Source: Adiantum capillus-veneris (taxonomy: Eukaryota; Streptophyta; Polypodiopsida; Polypodiales; Pteridaceae). From it: a stretch of 64,000 nt of DNA. Under the pieces are notes generated by a model, which did no database searches, was not told where the DNA came from, and saw nothing but the letters and a program-made list of their open reading frames with translations. The stretch spans positions 99,277,912-99,341,911 of the forward strand of contig CM043963.1 in the NCBI GenBank assembly GCA_014529385.2. Direction: 5' to 3'. Positions 51,643-63,324 of the stretch are shown here, piece by piece. How positions within the stretch are numbered: the first letter of the stretch is position 1; each line of letters opens with the position of its first letter. Position numbers and translations under genes: made by a program.

Positions 51643-53468
51643 GAAATGCCAAAATGACCTATGGGACCAAACTGATACAATCCTTGTGGATCTAATCCAA
51701 ATGTCTAGGTACAAAAATAAAATGAAAAGAAGTTAAAGACTAAGACTAAAAGACTAAAATCGTCAGATCGAAAATCATCATCATCATCATCCATGCCCGA
51801 GGATGCCCGACATCGGGCGTTGTCCAAGAAAGTATTGCATCGGTTGCTGAAGAGCTTCGTCAATGTCCACCTCTATAAATAGTCGTATTGGGCATCTCCC
51901 ATATCATGCTAGAATAGTCTTGATCCTTTGATGGAGCCTCCATCATTGTTGTGGTAGCCCTCGTAGACGTGGGCATCTTAGCCCTCCCGAGCTCAGTGGC
52001 CCTATCCACTAATATACCTCTGGTATAAGTGGGCTCTGAAGTCTGCTGTGAACCATGCTCATCTGGCTGCTAAGTCCCTGCTGTAAAGAAGTCGGTGATT
52101 TCCCTCTATGAATGTCTCCCAATGCTTGGTCTCCTCAAGAGACTCTCCCTGTGTCTGCACAGATCTAGCAAAAACAACCCAAGGCATCTCTGATCCTGAT
52201 ATCTAATGACTCTAGCTAGCAGTCCAAAAGCCTTCTCTGAATAGAGAGTGAAAGTGGCCTCGTATCTCATAGTATACCGGACAATGACAAATGTGATGTA
52301 CCTCTGTCTCTGGCTCTATATGACACAACTGGCATATCCTGGCTAATACTTTCCTAAATCTACCAATCTCAATCTCTAGCTGATGCGATGATGTGCACAT
52401 CTTACCAGTAGCACATTGTATACCAAGGAAAATGAGTGTCCATATAGGCAGGTCTGATTACATATCCATCCTCTGTTAGTTGGAGAAGATGCTCTCTATA
52501 GAAAGCAAACTTACCCTCTAACCCGATTTCGACAGCATAACCACAGTAGAAGTCTCCACGAACAAAATTCCAAGTAAACAGTGACTTTCCACGCACTTTA
52601 GAGCACTTTACAAAACCTAGCGAGAAATTGCAGAACGCTGAAATCTCTGTTTTTGGCCTCCAATTTACACCAAAACACCTGTTCGCTAATTCCTAGCTTC
52701 CCCAAAGTTCCTAGGACCTGTAGGCATCAAAACTGGCCAAAACCCTAAACCTGCAAAAAATTACAGCAAGCTATAATTCTCTGTTTGCGCTCCGATTCGC
52801 GTGCCGACGATCGCTCTTGTGGGTAGCCCTCCGCTCCTGCACCCGTGGGGTCACTTGCCCTTTGAATTAGACGAGCTTCCTCCCGGGAAATCTCTCTAAA
52901 TTGTCCTATACAAGCACCCAAGGCTTTCCCGAGGCTCCCCTAGCGATATCTTGACGTTTAGGTGCAAAACCCTAAACCTGCAAAAAAAACACAGCAGGCT
53001 GTAATTCCCTGTTTCGCATCATTTTGAGCAGAGCAAACACGTCTACGCGTGTCTCAGAAGCTCCCGTGCGCAATGGACAGTTCCCTTGTAAATCGGACGA
53101 GTTTTCACGCGAGAAAACTCTCCGTTTGCACATTCCTTCTCGATGGAACTACGCGTACCTGAAGGGGATTAGCAATTAGCTAATCCGTTTCCTGTACAGA
53201 AGGCTCTTGCCTTCGCAAACGCGCATAAAACCCCCAGAACTGTACATGGTCATCTGAGAAGCCCAACTAGAGGGGCATTTCCATATGAGCAGTGTGACAT
53301 GAAATGTTTCGTGGTTTCGATCGTTTCGGGGTTTCGAGGTTTTGAAATGTTTCGTTTCATAGCGTCAAAAACATGAAACGGGTTTCATAAACGACATTAA
53401 ATTATATATTGATAAAATATGATAAATGCGTATACAATGTAGCACACCTGACTCTAGACTTTAATGTA

Positions 53469-53512
<44 letters not shown>

Positions 53513-56500
53513 GTGCTCACTGCTCAGTGATCACTACTTAGAAGCGACTTCAAGCGAGCATGATCAAAGAGATGTTCAGTATTGATGAAAGTTAAAACAT
53601 AGCCACTAGTTTCATGAATCATAACTGATGCGTCATTGATTCATTTAGCAAAGTACTTCTATTGAACAAAGTTCAAACTTAATTCAATGTCACAAACCAT
53701 AAGTTTTAGGGACCACAATCATCTGTTAACTGGAGCTAAACCTCAAAAAAAAGAAAAAAAGCCCCAATTTTAAACGTTTCATAAAAAATGCCTGTCCGTT
53801 TCATGCGTTTCGGCAAAACGTTTCATAGGTTTCGGGGTTTCGAGGTTTCATCTGCATGAAACGCGTTTTTATGTCACACTGCATATGAGCAAAGAGGAGA
53901 GAGAGATGCGCGAGAGCAAAGAGGAGAGAGAGCATGAGACAAGGGAGAAGGCAAGTTTCCAATTAAAGCTGAGCACCTGCACCCACTACTCACACACACA
54001 CACACACTGTGGAGTACTTATCATCAAAAATCAGCCCCAGCCTCAATTTGGGCGCCCCCTCTTTGGATGAGATGTTTTGGACTGAGTGTTGACCTGCAGG
54101 TTGCTCTCCTACTGCCATGTGTCCAGTTTGCTCTTTTTGGATTAATTCCTAGTACCCACCAACTTATGAAGTCTTGCCGAGGTGCCTAAATGACTTTAAC
54201 TGAGCCTAGCCACTTCTTTACTAGCAACTGATCTCGTGGCTGCCTGGCCTCGACTCCTGTGGGTGAAACTCTTGGTCAACGGCCGTTTCACACTGGCCAC
54301 GCAATGTCCGAGCATTTGTGATTTCAACAAGAGGGTCCCAAAAATTAAATGAAAATCAAGGAAAAGAAACCGGCAAATATATATAGTGATTGTCACAGTC
54401 TCGTGACACAATCTATCCATGCTTAAGCCATGTGACTGAAACCATGATGTCATCTGCCCATACCAGCATGCTGTGTCCCCCTATAGCGCTAGTTGTCGGG
54501 ATGACTCGAGGGCTAGCCGAGCATATCTGTCTACGGAGATGTCCCATAAATTATGCATGAAGGAAACTCGTCTAGTAAGGGCCTGAAATACGAGAGGGGG
54601 GGTAGCTAGCTCGGCTCGAATAATCTCATGTGGCACTGAGGCCTTAGCTCGAATCAACCGCGAGATCATAGAGACTAGAGGCCTCTCCATAGATCTCCAT
54701 TTATCAGTGCTACCATATCTTCCATAGTGGTCCACTGAAGGTTCCCAAATCTGAACCCCATAAAGCATAGCTGAGGCCACTAGAGTGTCAAAAAGCCACA
54801 GCTTTGTTTGAGGTTCCTACCTACGAACACATCTTCTCCGATCCTCCCAAGGCTGCATAAGCTCTCGTCAATCTAGTCTCTGCTGCTCTCCTCAGTGAAA
54901 ACACCGGTCCACTGAAGGCTACCCCAAGATAGGTGTATGCATCTGTATACTCCACCGTCTCCTGGCCATATGTAAAAGTGGGTGTTTACCTCCTCACCCA
55001 TTGTGGTGTGGTGTTAAACACCATAACCTTGGTTTTCCCCAGGTTAACAGACAATCCACTATCGTGGGAAAATGTGTACAAAGCATCTAAATGACTCTGC
55101 ATCCCCTTTGGAGAGTCAGAAATCAACACAATATCATCAGCATATAACAATAATCACGAGAAAAGGCCAAGCTTTCTGGGGGTCTCACAAAGCTAGAGTG
55201 CTGCCACACATCTGAAACCCGCAAAGTCATACATAACCTCTCCCAAGCTGCCAACTCAGCTCCATGTACAATAGTATGGCTACTTCCAATCCTGTCAGAG
55301 GGGTCCTCCGACATATTGAAGTCACCCCCAATGCACCATTGCTCTGCCTGCGGTAGAGACTCTACAATATGAGACCAAAACTCTACACGTGCACTCGCCA
55401 CATTGGGCACATAGATGTTCAGGAAGCCCATGAGGCAACCCTGAACCTGCATAGTAATCCACTAAACCCTGCCTGGCACAATAATCCCTCTGCCCACAAT
55501 GGCCTGCTGCAAAGAATCCGCAATAGTCATACATACCCCACCCTGGATGCCTCCAGGTCAAAGTGCAGCTGACCAAAACGTCTCATAACGACCACGCAAA
55601 ATTTGACCACACCGTCTAATGCGGCTCTCACAAAGATGATGCTCTTGTAGCATAAGAATGTCAATCTCACCACCCATAAGGCATCTCTGAAGCTCCTGTC
55701 TCGCAGCCGACCCCTCTGACGCTGAAACTCGGGTCCTCCTAATCCCTACACGTTCCATGAGATGATCTTCATGGAGTCAGTGAGAGAAAACAGTTGTTGC
55801 CACAGCAGCCAGCCTCACTATCTTTGAAACCGGTTTGGATGGGAAGTAATCCGCATCCAAATGACATCTAGACAAGCGCGAAAGAAGTGACTGTCCCGCC
55901 CAGGCCCAAGCCGAGCGTGCAGCCCGAAGGGCTACATTTTCTGTCCAAGAATCCTCATCTACAAATACATAACAAGGAGGGCTCTGATGATCCTCTGTCG
56001 AAAGTGTGCTTGAACTACTCGGATGGCCAGGGGGCTCATCGCAATGACCTTGGACGCCATCTCGGGAGTCTCAAACTCTATCTCGTACTAGCCACGTCCG
56101 AGAAGATGAACGTCAAGGATCTTGCCCACCTCTGCAAGAAGGCAGGCTTGGAGGAGATCACGCACCTCCCCTCTGCTGGGTCTAGTGCTCTAGTGCCAAG
56201 AATCTTGCAAATAACAGAGGTGGCCTGGAGGCGCGCCACCTCTGCCTCTAAACTCGCTTGCTCTGTCAGCGAAAGAGCAAGTCGGATGGTGGGTTCTGCG
56301 GGGTCAGGCGAGATGGCTTCAGTGGAGTTCCTCTGTTGCGAAGCAAAATCCTCCATCTGAAGGCGAACAAGAGCGTCGAAGAAGAGGCTAAATGAGGCGC
56401 ATGGCTGAGCCGCTGCCGCTGGGAAACAATACCAAGGCCAAGCTCAGGTGAGCTAACCACCGAGCAACAGAAGAAAGGGGGGGGAATGGGCGAGGAATGA

Positions 56501-57939
56501 AAGGCAGGGCGCCAGGCGGGCTACCTCAGCACGACAGCTTGTAGGGGGCAACGCGAGCGCGGGTCGGCAGGCTGGGACAAATGGCGAGAGCGCGAGGGCA
56601 GGGGACAACAAAGGCGAAAGGCGAGGGGCAGCGCAAACTGCTGGGAAGGAGGGGGGGGTGGTTAGCGATGGCGAGGGAGTGTGAGCAGTAGCGAGTTCGC
56701 CAATCTTTTAGGGATTTCAGCCTCGGATTCTAGACACTCTTATCTAGGAATAGGTGGAAAACTAGCTCCGGAAGTCCATGAAGCATGTCAACGTGGCACA
56801 CAGAGCCATGTGCACGTGACACCCACAAGACAATATAACCATCAACTCAATCATGCATAGTATTGACTAAATACTACAACCACCCCACTAATGTCTTCAA
56901 TGCCCAATAGTAGGTGTAGAACTAGGTATCAATATATGCTCCCACACACCCACACCACACATGCACACGTACGAGTACAGACATCTATATACTGAGTTTT
57001 TGTCATAACTCTAGAGATCCCCCCCCCCCCCCCCCCCCCCCGACAACACACGCACGCACGCACGCGTGCGCATACAAAGATCTATATATTGAGTTCCTAT
57101 CATAACCAGGGCAGACTCGGCCATAATGAAGCCTAGCACTAAAGAAAGATTGAATAGGAAAAATAGCAGAAAAATGAGGTAATTGATAGGACGTACTCAC
57201 CACAAAAGAAAGAAAGAATTAGCACAATATCAACTGACCATAACTCGGACAAAAACATCACAATCTGAAGTCTACATGTCCCCTATATGACTAAAAAAAT
57301 ATACCTAGATGAATCCAGGATAAGCCCATACTCACCCTTCAAGGGAAGTGTGTCACAAACTGCTGACGTGTCAAGCCACTAAAGAAGGAAGCCAACCTGC
57401 AGATCCCGGCGGAGACCCTAAGTGAAGAAGCAGAAGCAACAAAAGAATTTTTACCAACTTGCAAAGTCTTGCCGAGTGGCCTATTTTTAAAGAGGAGTTC
57501 CCGCCAACTTATGGGACCCCGTTCGATGGGGCCCAAGTGACCTAAAGGGATTAAATAAAGCAGGACCACACACACACTCACACTCTATTTGCGTAGCGGC
57601 TGATGGCGTGGCATACCTATACGGATTTCCAAATTTTGCCCTGATGATGTGGCAACCTGTACAAATTTCCGCAAAACGCGCTAGCAGCTTTTGGTGCTAG
57701 TGCTTTTGGGACCAATTGCTGTTGAGTTTGACTACTTTGCATGTAACTGCTTTTCAAGGCCAAGGGCTTTAAAATATGTGCAAAGGGCTCATTCTTTGGC
57801 ATGCTTCAGTGTAAAGGTGCAAGGATTGGAGTACAAGCATTGTACTCAGATGAAGCAATATAAAGACATACCGAAAGGGGCGCCAAGGTGTGGGGCCAAT
57901 ACTCTCTGGGGTGAAATTCCGCCACTCCGTGTCGCATGT

Positions 57940-57978
<39 letters not shown>

Positions 57979-60900
57979 CAGTTCAGTTGTTATTGAAGTG
58001 CTAAAAGTCTGTTCAGTCTGTTCTTTTCTATTCCTATCTTGTGACAAAGTGCAAGGTATAGCCTCATGGTAGTCACCCACAAGACAATATAACCATCAGC
58101 TCCATCATGCTTATATTGACTAAATGCTACGACATCCCCACTAACCTCATCATTGACCAATAGTGGGTGTAGACCTAGGTACAGATATATTCCCACACAC
58201 CCACACCGCCCGCGTGCACGAGCATACATTGATTCAAAGATCTACTTAGTCAGTTTCTGTCGTAACTCTAGAGATGCAGGGAAAACTCAGCCATAATGAA
58301 GCCTAGCACTAAAAGAAACGTTAAATATAGGAGGTAGTTGAGACATAAGCACCACAACAGAAAGAAAGAATTAGCACAATATCAACTGGCAATAACTAGG
58401 ACAAAAATGTCATAATGTGAAGTCTACATGTCCGCTATACGTCTAAAAAATATACCTATAGACTCATAGTAGTCACCCACAAGTGTGCCTGAACAACATC
58501 CAAAGTCAAAGGACAAGTCTGAACAACCCTGGTGATCATGTCTAGGGACTCAAGCTCCACCTCATAGTAATAATCTTTCCCACCTCCGCAAGGTGAGCCT
58601 CCACCAAATCTGGGGACTTCTCTACTAGGGCGTGTGGCAATAATCTTGCAGATGACTTAAGGTCTCCTAGAAATGGTCTATATTAGCGGTTATGCTTGCT
58701 TTATCTGTCACGAGGACGTGGCAACTGCTAACCTTAGTTGTTGATTTCTTTCTCATGATTTTCGTTTAATTTTTGAGACCCTCTTTTTGAAGTTGCAAAT
58801 GGTCGGACATTGTATGACCAATGTGAACGGTAGTTTCACCCGCAGACGGGAAGTGGTCGGCACTAGAATTCGTATAGTAAGAGGATGTCTAGGCTCAGAG
58901 AAAGATCATGTAGGTTCCCCCGTCGCACTTAGCAAGTTGGTGGATACTAGGAAGTGAACTCAACAAAGGCACAAAGCCAAGGTGGGAACACCAACAGAAA
59001 GTATCGGACAGTTGGGCCACATTGCACTTTTGGATGAGGTTCCAATGAGGATAGATGGTCAGAAGACCAATGGGAGCCCGACAGCTTTACCTTGAAGCCT
59101 TTGGGTTACAGCCTACTTATGCCCCAACCCAACGTGTGCAAAGGAGGGGTAATGATAGAGCTAGCACATCAAATGTACTCATGGATTCAGTGCAACAACA
59201 GTGTACAGTTTGACAAAAGTATGAAGGTCTCATTAAGTCATTTGTACATATGTTTTGACAGTCTTTCTTGAGAATACATGCGATAATAAAAGGGTGCTTA
59301 CCACACAAGATCATCTATGGCATGTATTTATGGTATGCAACCGAGGACGTTTGCGATTTCAAGAGGGGGGTATGTCACGAGGACGCGGCAACTGCTAACC
59401 TTAGTTGTTGGTTTCTTTCCAATGACTTTTGTTTAATTTTTGAGACCCTCTTTTTGAAGTTGCAAATGGTCGGACATTGTATGACCAATGTGAACAGTAG
59501 TCTCACCCGCAGACGGGAAGTGGTCAGCACTGGAATTCGTATAGTAAGAGGATGTCTAGGCTCAGAGCAAGATTATGTAGGTTCCCCCGACGCACTTAGC
59601 AAGTTGGTGGATACTAGGAAGTGAACTCAACAAAGGCACAAGCAAAGGTGGGAACACCAACAGAAAGTATCCGACAGTTGGGCCACATTGTACTTTTGGA
59701 TGCGGTTCCAATGAGAATAGATGGTCAGAAGACCAATGAGAGCCCGACGGAAGCATCTCCTAAAAATTAGGAAACTGCTATTTTGGGCCGTGAAATGTGT
59801 TCGCGTCATTACCTTCGGTATGACAAGGGGAACATTTTATTACTCTGCTGCAAAGTCAATTGATGCACCAATTGAGAGATTTTTAAGCAGGAAGCCCAAT
59901 GCGGGGAAATTGTATGCATGAGTGCCAAGTGAAACTTTTTGGTCAATTTACCAAGTTTGGGAGAATAGAACTCGTAACTAACTTTTTGGAGCAGTTTTGG
60001 AGGCTATTAACTCTGATTTTCAGCCATTTCTCTTCATTTTTTGAGCTTCCCATGACCTTACCTAGGACCAAGGAGCTCATTTTCAGCATTGAAAGGCATC
60101 AGATGCGTGTTTGCAGGGCTGTTTTGCTGCGTTTTCAGCGATACGCAGGTTTTGGCAGCCATGGAAATCTTCCACTTTTTGCATCTATTTGTTCACAAAT
60201 GCATTACAGGTTAAGGGCAGCAGAGGGGGCGCTCAATTTATGCTGGGAGGATGCTTCAGTAAGAACCTGTCATAGGTTAAGAGCTATGGAGTGCTTGCTT
60301 TCCTCTCTATGTACAGTGTGGTGCTAGGAGTGATGACCTGCACACCACACACTGCTCTCTCTCCCCCCTACGTGCAGTTATGTGATGCCCCACAAGAGGG
60401 CTCTTCATTTGACTGATGTACAGCTGTGTGGGTTCATGCTTTTGTGTTGAGGCAAGAGCCTCCTTGAGCAAGAACAGGGGTAGCTAGCTACTACTCCAAA
60501 GCAGGCACCGGTGAGGGTCATAACCTCACCGTACAAGTGCGTTTTCAGCGCTGTGTATGCGCTGTAAATTGACTGTTTTTCAGCCATACGGCCGCCAGAA
60601 CCATTGGGAATAGTGCCCCATTGGAATAGGACAGTTAGGGGACTGTTTGGGGCTGAAAACAGGGCAAAAACCAGTAAATACAGCGTGCTGAATTTACTGT
60701 TCTTGGGCAGGAATCAGAGGGTTTATGCCAATGAAAGTGAGTTCCAGCAGGGGAATTGATTTCGCGCAAGTTTTGGGGCTGTTATGTTGCCAAAATTTGG
60801 CCAAATCAGGTAGTATCTAGTGTGATACAGGTAAAGGATTCCCAGGACTCTACTTTGTAAATTTACCCTCTCAAAGTATAAAGAAATACCGAAAGGGGTG

Positions 60901-62281
60901 CCAATTTTGGGGCCTACAGGTTGTCAGTGTCTGCTCGGGGTATTCTAGCTTCCAAGCCATGTGTGTGTTCAAGTGTTAATTCCCGTCGCAGGTTACCTTT
61001 GCAAAGTACTCTGTGTGTGTCTAAAGTAAAGAATTTCGGGTGAAAGCCAACGTCGACCGCCCCACGGGCCGGTTTCATTATCCTGCGGAAAAATAGAAAG
61101 TTGGATGGTGAACCCCGTGAGGTTGGTCAAGAGGGCTTCACCAGAGTCCCTTTTAGAAGGTGGGTCCTCCATCCATAGCTACTAATGTGAACGAACACCT
61201 CAAAATACGTAGTAAAGACGCGAGAGTGAGAGCAGGATGAAAGCAAAAGAAAAAGAGCCATAGTGAACGCAAAATTGCAAAAAGGGGAGTTTATACGCGT
61301 GAGAACTAGTTCAGGGATTTCTTGAAAGGTTTTAAGGGTGCTGAAGTAATAGGAGGCAGCAGGTGAATCCTTCCGAAGTAGACACGAGAAGGGGGAGATT
61401 GAGGTATGGAGAGAGAGGAGGCACGAGAATGGGGAGACAGAGGGGACATGGCTGCGTTTGTGCTTCTCAGCCTTGGCAACACTACCATAGCACGTAAACA
61501 CAACTGTCAACCTATTAGCAATTCCAAGGGGTCCTGAATCCACAAATAGGTGGTTCATCAATCTGTACACATATCCAAGATGGTTGCGCAGCACAGGCCT
61601 TACCACTAAAATAACTTCTTGGGTTATAAAAAATTAGTATGTAAGCTTACTTTTCTTCAAACATAACCATTTTTCAATATAAATCACGATCAGACAAATT
61701 ACATTCCGCCCATATATTGCGATGTCTTTCATGGACCTATTATCCAAGAACCATGTATCTGTCAACTGCAAATGAAGTCATAGCTAAGCTGTAATGGATA
61801 ACCTGTGTTCACATAAACTATGTCCTCGCATGTATTTTAACGGATCTAATATGCCCCTATATCTAATCCTGAAGTGATGGTTTACTACTTGCCTTTCATG
61901 CTCTGTAGCACAAGCATCTATGCAAGTGCACACACGCACAGACTACACACACAAGAGCGTTGATATTTTATAATTTACTGTACATGAACAGAAGATGGGC
62001 CAATTTCAGCACTTACGGGCTTGCTTTCGAAAGAAACCCTTTCTTTGACTTTCTGCAAACTTGAAGCTGCCAGCAAGAATGTCAGTAATGACCGTAGCTA
62101 AGCGAGACATTAAAGACAATGGCTCCATGCCGGAATCTATGAGATCTCGGGCCCTCCTCACTGTGTTGACAGTGTCAGCTATTAAAGCGGCATCCAACAA
62201 GCTCAGTATCCTATCATCGGAAGCGCAGCCCACCTGCACTACCCATTAAACAAATGTGCAGAAATCTCTCTTTTAAAACAT

Positions 62282-62350
<69 letters not shown>

Positions 62351-63279
62351 GATCAATCTCAATAAATCTAAGTACAAAAGAACCCTGGAGATGCTAGAAA
62401 TAGCCTATCTCGCAGGATGTACAGAGCTGTGAAATACCAAAGGTGGATATGGAAGAATCCACCAAGTGCAACTCCTAAAGGTGGGGTATGGGAGGAGTGC
62501 ATGATGAGCCATTGTGGTGGGGAGTAATGCCACTGCATGTGACCTCTAACAAACTGAAAAACATGTGGGAGTGAGCCCATCGTCTGAGAGACTCTCTCTC
62601 ACCCATGGAGGTCGCTTGCCACCACAAGAGGAGTGGGGGGCTGATGTGGCCCACAGAGGTATCCCACTCCTCGCTACTGAATGGTGAATTTGTGAGACGA
62701 ATCCCAATGCTCTACTGGCCGAACAAGCCTATTGCCGCATTCAACTCAGAAAGAGGATTGGGTTGGATGTAAGGGGCTGGAAGGTGGTTGGGCACCACAA
62801 TATGCTAGCCTGAGGTGCCACGGCCTCGGCCTAGCAGGCCACCGCCAGCTACATGGCGTGGTTGAAGAATAAGGCAAATGGATAAGTTCACCTGTGAGAT
62901 GGTGGGAAATGTTAGCTAGGTCTCTACCCTCTAGAGGGAACCTTCTCCATGCTAGCATTCCAGTCATTCTGAAGGTGGCTTCTGCAGTCTATCGAAGCCA
63001 ACGCATCTACACTAGAAGGGAGGAAAGGTGCCAGAAGATACATTTGCAGAAATGTGTGAGAGAGAGAGGAGGCGACCACCCCACCTAAAGAACATAAGCA
63101 CCATGCAGACCATGCATATAACATTGGAACCCACCCAAAACAAACAAACACAAGCAGAAACCCGGAACAGATAAGACACTCTCCTCTCACACACCCAACC
63201 CACACTCTCTCACCCAATAGGAGAGAAACCTTCTGAACCCAGGCAAACACCCACGCACATACACAGGCAGCAAAAAGAG

Positions 63280-63324
<45 letters not shown>

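Larger units (their letters stand above)
51597..55155 (-). mobile_element. LINE copy D (copy-B family), interrupted
   Basis: On the minus strand: RT from LLLYADDIVLIS (about 55150) through GLSVNLGKTKVMVFN and SAMLYGVQIWEPSVDH to HGLSMDRL (about 54410). It is interrupted by about 1.8 kb (54408 to about 52600) and resumes with FAFYREHLLQL and the C-terminal finger (CQLCHIEPETEVHHICHC, about 52330). The 3' untranslated region has CATAGGTCATTTTGGC and ends in a 43-bp CT repeat (51597-51639 as GA on plus). I assume one copy; about 40 residues are missing at the interruption. Its 5' side is fused to L1-type sequence at about 55155. Confidence 0.8.
22475..62016 (-). other. Giant intron of 39,542 bp in the STICHEL-like gene
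   Basis: Donor C|GTAAGT at 62016 and acceptor TTCCAAATCAG at 22475 join two exons of the same conserved domain in the correct phase (Leu split 1+2). Everything between is mobile-element sequence or unidentified DNA, and I found no further STICHEL-like exon in it. Confidence 0.92.

Noticed and set aside
61127-61606. 159-codon minus-strand ORF as a host exon
   Set aside because: No domain, low-complexity composition, and the neighbouring STICHEL-like exons join without it.
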